Assembly: GCA_013414765.1 (NCBI GenBank) | Contig: CP058708.1 | Span: forward strand, 2,661,553-2,725,552 | Reading direction: 5' to 3' | Source of the DNA: Candidatus Accumulibacter cognatus | Lineage (GTDB): Bacteria > Pseudomonadota > Gammaproteobacteria > Burkholderiales > Rhodocyclaceae | Length of the DNA: 64,000 nucleotides | Shown here: positions 59,145 to 64,000 of the stretch, in pieces | Layout of the letters: each line of letters starts with the position of its first letter | How positions within the stretch are numbered: the stretch's first letter is position 1 | Translations under genes and position numbers: made by a program | The notes under the pieces: model-generated | The model's input: only the letters and a program-made list of their open reading frames with translations | Database searches by the model: none | What the model was told of the DNA's origin: nothing

Positions 59145-60424
59145 ATGCTTCGATCATTTTCATCATCCTGCTGGTCCTGATGCTGACCGGCATGCCGATC
59201 TCGATCTCGCTCGGCCTGACGGTTCTCAGTTTCCTGTTCATGTTTACGCAGGTGCCGCTCGAATCGGTCGCCCTGAAGCTTTTCACGGGTATCGAGAAGT
59301 TCGAGATCATGGCCATTCCGTTCTTCATCCTGGCCGGCAACTTCCTGACGCACGGCGGGGTGGCGCGACGAATGATCAAGTTCGCGACCAGTATGGTCGG
59401 GCACTGGTACGGTGGTCTTGGCCTGGCCGGAGTGCTGGCCTGTGCCCTGTTCGCCGCGGTCTCCGGCTCGTCGCCGGCGACCGTCGTGGCGATCGGGTCG
59501 ATCCTGATGCCGGCGATGGTCAAGGCGGGTTTCCCGAACAAGTTCGGGGCGGGCGTGATCACCACCTCCGGTGCGCTCGGCATCCTGATCCCGCCGTCGA
59601 TCGTCATGGTCATGTATTCGGTGGCGACCAATACCTCGGTCGGCGCGCTGTTCATGGCCGGCGTGATTCCGGGGATCGGTCTGGCGATGGTTCTCGGTGG
59701 CGTCACCTGGTATCGGGCGAGGAAGTTCGACTACCCGCGCATGAAGAAGGCAACGTTCGGCGAGCGCTGGAAGGCTTTCCGCGAATCGGTCTGGGGGCTC
59801 TTGCTGATCGTGGTGGTCATGGGCGGCATCTACAGCGGCATGTTCACACCGACCGAAGCAGCCGCGATGAGCGCGGTCTATGCCTTCTTCGTCGCGGTCT
59901 TCGTTTACAAGGATCTGTCGATGAAGGATGTGGCGCGGGTGCTGCTGAACTCGGCGAACATGTCCGCGATGCTCCTGTACATCATCACCAACGCCGTGCT
60001 CTTCTCGTTCATCATGACCAACGAGAACATCCCGCAGGCGCTGGCGGACTGGATGCTCGGTCACGGTCTCGGGATGATCGCCTTCCTGCTGGCGGTCAAT
60101 ATCATTCTCCTGCTGGCCGGCAATTTCATGGAGCCTTCGTCGATCGTGCTGATCTTCGCGCCGATTCTCTTTCCGGTGGCGATGAAACTGGGAATTGACC
60201 CGGTGCATTTCGGCATCCTGATGGTGGTGAACATGGAAGTCGGTATGTGCCATCCGCCGGTCGGGCTCAACCTCTATGTCGCATCGGGGATTACCAAGAT
60301 GGGGATTACCGAACTGACCGTGGCGGTCTGGCCGTGGCTGTTGTCGATGCTCGCCTTCCTGGTGGTGGTGACCTATGTACCGATCCTGTCGACCTGGTTG
60401 CCGAAGACTCTCGGGATGATGTAG
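59141..60424 (+). CDS. dctM: TRAP transporter large permease (DctM)
   Basis: A 427-residue protein with about twelve hydrophobic helices. Blocks LTGMPISISLGL, MAIPFFILAGNFLTHGG, FAAVSGSSPATVVAIGSIL and LIPPSIVMVMY are characteristic. ATG overlaps the dctQ stop (ATGA). It couples Na+ or H+ entry to uptake of organic acids. Confidence 0.95.
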   Translation: MNASIIFIILLVLMLTGMPISISLGLTVLSFLFMFTQVPLESVALKLFTGIEKFEIMAIPFFILAGNFLTHGGVARRMIKFATSMVGHWYGGLGLAGVLACALFAAVSGSSPATVVAIGSILMPAMVKAGFPNKFGAGVITTSGALGILIPPSIVMVMYSVATNTSVGALFMAGVIPGIGLAMVLGGVTWYRARKFDYPRMKKATFGERWKAFRESVWGLLLIVVVMGGIYSGMFTPTEAAAMSAVYAFFVAVFVYKDLSMKDVARVLLNSANMSAMLLYIITNAVLFSFIMTNENIPQALADWMLGHGLGMIAFLLAVNIILLLAGNFMEPSSIVLIFAPILFPVAMKLGIDPVHFGILMVVNMEVGMCHPPVGLNLYVASGITKMGITELTVAVWPWLLSMLAFLVVVTYVPILSTWLPKTLGMM

Positions 60425-60450
60425 CCGAAGCCACCTTGCAGCGCTGATCC

Positions 60451-60484
60451 GGACGCGCGTACGGGGCAACCCGTACGCGCGTCC
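60451..60484 (+). terminator. Perfect 15-bp hairpin after the TRAP operon
   Basis: GGACGCGCGTACGGG pairs exactly with its reverse complement around a GCAA loop (GNRA type). It lies 26 bp after the dctM stop. There is no T-run, but stability suggests termination or 3'-end protection. Confidence 0.65.
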
Positions 60485-60634
60485 GGCATTTCGGTCAACC
60501 TCAGTGCCGAGTTCAGAATACAGAATATCCCCGCCACTGCCCAAGATATCCGGTGAACGTCGCTGCCACCACAAGCACGGTGTCGGCTGCGGGCCATCCC
60601 ACGAGCAACACCGATGAACGTTGCCAGGGTGAAC

Positions 60635-61600
60635 TCAATATCTCACGACCACCAGCCGATCCGCACCCGATTCTGCGCCCCAGGCCTCGCCGCTGCGGCC
60701 CGCCATCTGGCGCACGCTCGCGCTGCGTGCGCTACTCGGGAAACTCTCGAAGGTTTCGGTCTTAGGATCGAAGCGCACGATGGCATTGGCCGTGAAGTCG
60801 GTCAGCCAGACCTTGTCGCGCTCGTCCACCCACACCGAATAGGCGCGCGGAGAAGTACCAGGCAGTTTCCAGGCTTTCCAGGTTCTGGTGGCGGGGTCAA
60901 ACACGCTGACGTTGCCGCTCTGCCATTCGCTGACCCAGATACGTCCGGTCGAGTCGCTCCATACGCGCCGCGCTCCCTGATTCGGCGTCGGTGGGTCGAT
61001 CGGAGTCGCCTCGCCGCTCGTCAGGTCGATGCGCGCGATATGGCTGCCGGCGAGCGAAGCGTAGTAAACCTCGCCCGACGGTGTGGTCGCGATGCCGTAG
61101 GGCCCGCGGCCGCGCGGCGATTTCCATACGTCCACCTTGCCCGTCGTCGGGTCCAGTCGCCCATGGAACCCTGCCTGGCCGGTGAACCACAGGCGGCCGG
61201 ACCGGTCGAAAGTCGCGGTGTTGAGGTTGACGTAGGCGGTGCCAGGCAGCGGCCAGCGCCTGACTTCATGGGTCGCCGGGTCGACGCGCACAATGGCGTT
61301 CAGCCCACTGTCAGTGACCCAGGGTGCGCCGTCAGGACCAACGATCACGCCGTGCGGGGATGAGCCTTCACCCAGCCCGATCTGTTCGACCTGGCCGTTG
61401 ATTGGGTCGAGCCGCCCGAGCGCGCCCTGTCCCTGCGCCGTGTACCAGACCGCGCCGCCGGGTTTCGGGTCGGGCGCCACGTCGTGCGGCCGTGCCCCGC
61501 GCGGCAGTTCGTAATAGCGCACCGCTGCGGCTTCCGCAACGGCGGCAAAGGCAAGGCAGGACAGCCAGAGCCCCAGGCGATTGATCAAGGTCATCATCAT
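60635..61600 (-). CDS. Virginiamycin B lyase-like (Vgb) secreted beta-propeller
   Basis: A 321-residue protein with a signal peptide (about 1-25, ending AAVAEAAA). Seven-bladed repeats include ARPHDVAPDPKPGGAVWYT, LDPINGQVEQIGLGEGSSPH, VTDSGLNAIVRVDPAT and ISVEW-like blades (VSEWQSGNVSVFDPATR). Vgb inactivates streptogramin B, but secreted propellers of this type in environmental bacteria usually have other, unknown roles. No resistance gene is nearby. The 210 bp between dctM and this stop hold only the hairpin. Confidence 0.8.
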   Translation of the reverse strand: MMMTLINRLGLWLSCLAFAAVAEAAAVRYYELPRGARPHDVAPDPKPGGAVWYTAQGQGALGRLDPINGQVEQIGLGEGSSPHGVIVGPDGAPWVTDSGLNAIVRVDPATHEVRRWPLPGTAYVNLNTATFDRSGRLWFTGQAGFHGRLDPTTGKVDVWKSPRGRGPYGIATTPSGEVYYASLAGSHIARIDLTSGEATPIDPPTPNQGARRVWSDSTGRIWVSEWQSGNVSVFDPATRTWKAWKLPGTSPRAYSVWVDERDKVWLTDFTANAIVRFDPKTETFESFPSSARSASVRQMAGRSGEAWGAESGADRLVVVRY

Positions 61601-61899
61601 CGTCTCCGCAGAGCAGGCAAGTCAGGAGCAGGCACGCTGCAGACATGACTTGCCCAGCAAAGATGGAAAATTCAGTGCTACGCCAGGGAGTATCACTGAC
61701 CACGGCAGGCGCGGTCAATCGACTGCGCGCTCCCGAGATCCCGATGCGGCGTTTCGGGTGTATGCTGAGGTCTGGAAAGTAGCCGGGACGTTTCCCCGAT
61801 TCCGCTACTGAAACCGGTCTCGATCAGGATCTCCGAATGCCTCGAAGCATCAGGCATGCAGAGCCAAACCTGCGGTGCCGAACCCTTGGAGAGCGATAC

Positions 61900-62379
61900 A
61901 TGTCGGAATACACTGCAGAAGTTCTTTGGCTCCGTGGAGAGCAGGATTTTCTTGGCAACAGATACAGCCGGCGGCATCTTCTGCGCTTCGATGGCGGCGT
62001 CGAGATCCCGGGGTCGTCATCTCCGCATGTCGTGCCGGTGCCAATGTCCGACATCTTCGCAGTCGACCCCGAGGAGGCTTTTGTCTCGTCCCTGGCAAGC
62101 TGTCACATGCTTTGGTTCCTGTCAATCGCAGCGAAGCGAAGGTATTGCGTCGATCGCTACTGCGACGCTGCCACTGGCATCATGGAGAGGAACGAAGCCG
62201 GCAAACTGGTCATCTCGGTGGTCACCTTGCGTCCGGAGGTGCAATTTTCCGGTGCAAGCATGCCAACACACGCGCAATTGGATCAGATGCACCACCAGGC
62301 CCATGACGAGTGTTTCATCGCCAATTCCGTCAGGACCGAGGTTCGTTGCATTCCGATCTACACGGCTCCTGAAGGGTAG
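61900..62379 (+). CDS. OsmC-family protein
   Basis: A 159-residue protein from ATG 61900, with GGAGAG 6 nt upstream. The two peroxidatic Cys sit in SSLASCHMLWFL and in DECFIANS, the OsmC/Ohr pattern, and VDPEEAFVSSL supports it. The family reduces organic hydroperoxides using thiols. Upstream gap 61601-61899 has no gene that I can support. Confidence 0.9.
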   Translation: MSEYTAEVLWLRGEQDFLGNRYSRRHLLRFDGGVEIPGSSSPHVVPVPMSDIFAVDPEEAFVSSLASCHMLWFLSIAAKRRYCVDRYCDAATGIMERNEAGKLVISVVTLRPEVQFSGASMPTHAQLDQMHHQAHDECFIANSVRTEVRCIPIYTAPEG

Positions 62380-62410
62380 TGAATCCACGGAAGCTGCCAG
62401 CTTGCACTGC

Positions 62411-62482
62411 GGAATCTCGGAATCCCGGAATCCCGGAATCCCGGAATCCCGGAATCCCGGAATCCCGGAATCCCGGAATCCC
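62411..62482. repeat. 8-bp microsatellite, nine copies of GGAATCCC
   Basis: One variant unit (GGAATCTC) followed by eight perfect units, then a diverged one. It lies in the 184-bp gap between the OsmC gene and the HEAGH membrane gene. Copy number is probably variable through replication slippage. Confidence 0.95.
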
Positions 62483-62563
62483 GGCATGCCGGCGCCCACG
62501 CCGACTCTTGTCGTACGGAACCGTTCAAGCAATGATGGGCGACTGTATCAACTGGTGTGAACC

Positions 62564-63169
62564 ATGAAACTTCCCGTTGAGAGGGAGAATTTCCAGATTA
62601 CTCCCGGCGCAGCTCCGGTCTCCCTGGGTGGACTGCTTGCCGTGCTGGTTTTTGGCGCGGTCTGCCTGGGTTTTCACTGGTTTGGCAGGGACGGCTGGGT
62701 GCCTTTGCTCGACAGCGCCAACCTGGCCCTGCACGAAGCCGGTCACCCGCTGGTCGGCATTTTCAGCGCGCGGGCGACCGTCTATGGCGGGACGCTGTTT
62801 CAGCTCGTTTTCCCGCTTGCGGCGGCCTGGCATTTTCGTCGCACCGGCAATCCGGTCGGTCTGGCGGCAGCCCTGGTCTGGCTGGGAGAAAATCTCTTCA
62901 ATATTGCCCGCTACATGGCGGATGCACGCGTTCAGGAACTCCCCTTGGTCGGTAGCGGAGATCATGACTGGACCGAGATCTTCAGTCGCTGGGGCATACT
63001 GCATCTGGATGGCCGGATCGCGTCGCTGACGCGCGGCTGCGGCCTCCTGCTGACGGCCGGAGCCGTGCTATGGCTTTATCGACGTTGGCGGGCCGACAGC
63101 CAGGGAGGCCTCGCTCAGCCGACGAAAAAAATCTCGCCGCGCGACCGAAACGCCAGGAGCCGCCCCTGA
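62564..63169 (+). CDS. Membrane protein with HEAGH motif, possible M50-like metalloprotease
   Basis: A 201-residue protein. A first hydrophobic helix lies near 25-45, then SANLALHEAGHPLVGIFSAR with an HExxH zinc motif (about 60-64), then two more hydrophobic segments (about 72-90 and 95-115), a soluble loop and a last helix near 158-172. HExxH inside or beside a membrane helix suggests a site-2-protease-like fold, but the NPDG-type second motif of M50 is not seen; ENLFNIARYMAD might give further ligands. Possibly a zinc-binding membrane protein of unknown function. Starts after GTGTGAACC without a strong ribosome binding site. Confidence 0.65.
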   Translation: MKLPVERENFQITPGAAPVSLGGLLAVLVFGAVCLGFHWFGRDGWVPLLDSANLALHEAGHPLVGIFSARATVYGGTLFQLVFPLAAAWHFRRTGNPVGLAAALVWLGENLFNIARYMADARVQELPLVGSGDHDWTEIFSRWGILHLDGRIASLTRGCGLLLTAGAVLWLYRRWRADSQGGLAQPTKKISPRDRNARSRP

Positions 63170-63292
63170 GGCCACCAATAGGCAGGATCCATCGCTATCT
63201 CGATAGCGCCTCATTGGATATTTCCGGCAAGTGCGATGCGCGATGAGCCGGAATGCAGGGAGCCGAGCTGTCGGCAGCCCATGTGCCGGGGG

Positions 63293-63733
63293 CTACCGGT
63301 GTACGGCTTTCGGCCAGAGGATCATCTGCGTGCAGCGAAACAGGGCCAGCTTGCGCCCGCTCGCCTCGTCGCTTACCACCGCATCCCAGACCTGCGTGTT
63401 GCGTCCGAGGTGTTGGGCGGTCGCCGTGCAGGCGACGCTTCCCTCTTTGACGGTGCCGAGATGGTTGCTCTTCAGCTCGATGGTCGTGAAGGACTGTGCG
63501 CCTTCCGGCAAATGCGCGATGGTCGCGTAACCGCAGCTCGTGTCGGCCAGCGCGACGACGCTGGCCGCATGCAGGAAATCGTTGGGTGCGACGTGCAGCT
63601 TGTGGATCGGCATCCGGCTGCTGAGCGTGTTCGGTGCCAGCGACAGGATCACGATGCCCAGGTAGCCCGGTAAGTACTCGCTGCCTTGCTGGTTGAGGAG
63701 TTCGATGGTGATGTCGCTGCGTAGTAAGCTCAT
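63293..63733 (-). CDS. Hotdog-fold thioesterase (PaaI/YbdB-like)
   Basis: A 146-residue protein from ATG 63731-63733. Hotdog-family blocks are present: HVAPNDFLHAASVVALADTS (Asn/Asp/Ala region at the helix start) and the strand FTTIELKSNHLGTVKEG. It would hydrolyse an acyl-CoA or acyl-carrier thioester. It lies 47 bp downstream of the MFS gene on the same strand. Confidence 0.83.
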   Translation of the reverse strand: MSLLRSDITIELLNQQGSEYLPGYLGIVILSLAPNTLSSRMPIHKLHVAPNDFLHAASVVALADTSCGYATIAHLPEGAQSFTTIELKSNHLGTVKEGSVACTATAQHLGRNTQVWDAVVSDEASGRKLALFRCTQMILWPKAVHR

Positions 63734-63780
63734 GGTCGGCGATCCAGGATGAAAGAGGAAGACGTTTTTCGAAGCCGCAC

Positions 63781-64000
63781 TCAGGCCGGAGCAAGCGCCC
63801 TGGTCATGGGCGCTTCGCGGATCGGCAGGTTGATCAGCGCAGCGGCGGTGGCCAGTGCCATGTCGGCGTACCACATCCAGCCGAAGTCGCCGAAACGGAC
63901 AATGACCAGGCCACCCAGCCAGGCGCCAAGGAAGCCGCCGATCTGGTGCGACAGCAGGGTCATGCCGAACAGCGTGGCCAGATAGCGAACGCCGAACAGC
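63781..64000 (-). CDS. MFS transporter, C-terminal part (5' end outside the window)
   Basis: The frame is open to the window edge and stops with TGA at 63781-63783. Visible: GVRYLATLFGMTLLSHQIGG, FLGAWLGGLVIVRFGDFGWMW and a last helix (YADMALATAAALINLPI), the usual end of a major facilitator superfamily protein. Substrate unknown. Confidence 0.8.
   Translation of the reverse strand, partial: LFGVRYLATLFGMTLLSHQIGGFLGAWLGGLVIVRFGDFGWMWYADMALATAAALINLPIREAPMTRALAPA

Noticed and set aside
60635-61600. Streptogramin resistance gene
   Set aside because: Only general Vgb-propeller similarity and a signal peptide are visible; no evidence for antibiotic lyase activity.
62411-62482. CRISPR-like short repeat
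   Set aside because: Units of 8 bp with no spacers; a microsatellite.
62379-62567. Frames coding repeated IPESRNPG peptides
   Set aside because: They come from the 8-bp microsatellite, not from a selected protein.

Overview
The window looks like a chromosomal segment of a GC-rich betaproteobacterium in or near Rhodocyclales, and 'Candidatus Accumulibacter' or a close relative is the best guess. The reasons are the gene set (polyhydroxyalkanoate granule phasin, wax-ester/triacylglycerol synthase, glycogen enzymes, NAD-linked formate dehydrogenase, zapA followed by 6S RNA, rarA-serS pair) and the long run of near-identical TPR repeats at the left edge. This is inferred from gene content alone. 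I saw no rRNA, tRNA or CRISPR array.

Layout. 0-3.2 kb: the end of an unidentified gene, overlapping by 4 nt a protein with twelve nearly identical 48-residue helical repeats. 3.2-7.2 kb: a small gene divergent from a GcvA-type LysR regulator, a phasin, a wax-ester synthase and a small ORF. 7.2-12.1 kb: rarA, serS, the cobalamin genes cobC and cobS, and an orphan MT-A70 methyltransferase. 12.2-17.1 kb: 6S RNA, zapA, a ZapB-like gene, then a cobalamin riboswitch controlling btuB-btuC-btuD. 17.1-24.8 kb: an accessory block (MocR regulator, aminotransferase, LysE, LysR, EamA, AzlC, AzlD) lying between two diverged copies of the btuD 3' end / hemerythrin 3' end, which suggests integration by recombination. 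24.8-30.2 kb: bacteriohemerythrin, ABC-F ATPase, purU, thrH, glgC. 30.2-35.7 kb: an IS110 remnant and a formate dehydrogenase operon with a fused NuoE/NuoF-type subunit. 35.7-39 kb: a secreted beta-propeller, two related WGR-like copies, a frameshifted zinc-ribbon gene, a lipocalin. 39.1-43 kb: a GlgX debranching enzyme fused to a TreZ-like half that has lost its three catalytic carboxylates. 43.2-50.4 kb: katG, an NnrS remnant and a serralysin-like RTX protease. 50.5-57.1 kb: a second cobalamin block (cobT, cobU, cobQ, cbiB/cobD, threonine-phosphate decarboxylase, btuF) with a universal stress protein. 57.3-60.4 kb: a TRAP dicarboxylate transporter. 60.6-64 kb: a Vgb-like propeller, OsmC-family protein, an 8-bp microsatellite, a membrane protein with an HEAGH motif, a thioesterase and the end of an MFS transporter.

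How the genes fit together. Cobalamin salvage and assembly is the dominant theme: outer-membrane uptake (BtuB), ABC transport (BtuF, BtuC, BtuD) and nucleotide-loop assembly (CbiB, threonine-phosphate decarboxylase, CobQ, CobU, CobT, CobS, CobC) are all present but split over three places. Carbon storage is a second theme (phasin, wax-ester synthase, GlgC, GlgX). The most unusual items are the inactive-looking TreZ half of the GlgX fusion, the block flanked by btuD/hemerythrin repeats, the homogenised TPR array, and a 7-bp tandem duplication that breaks a zinc-ribbon gene.
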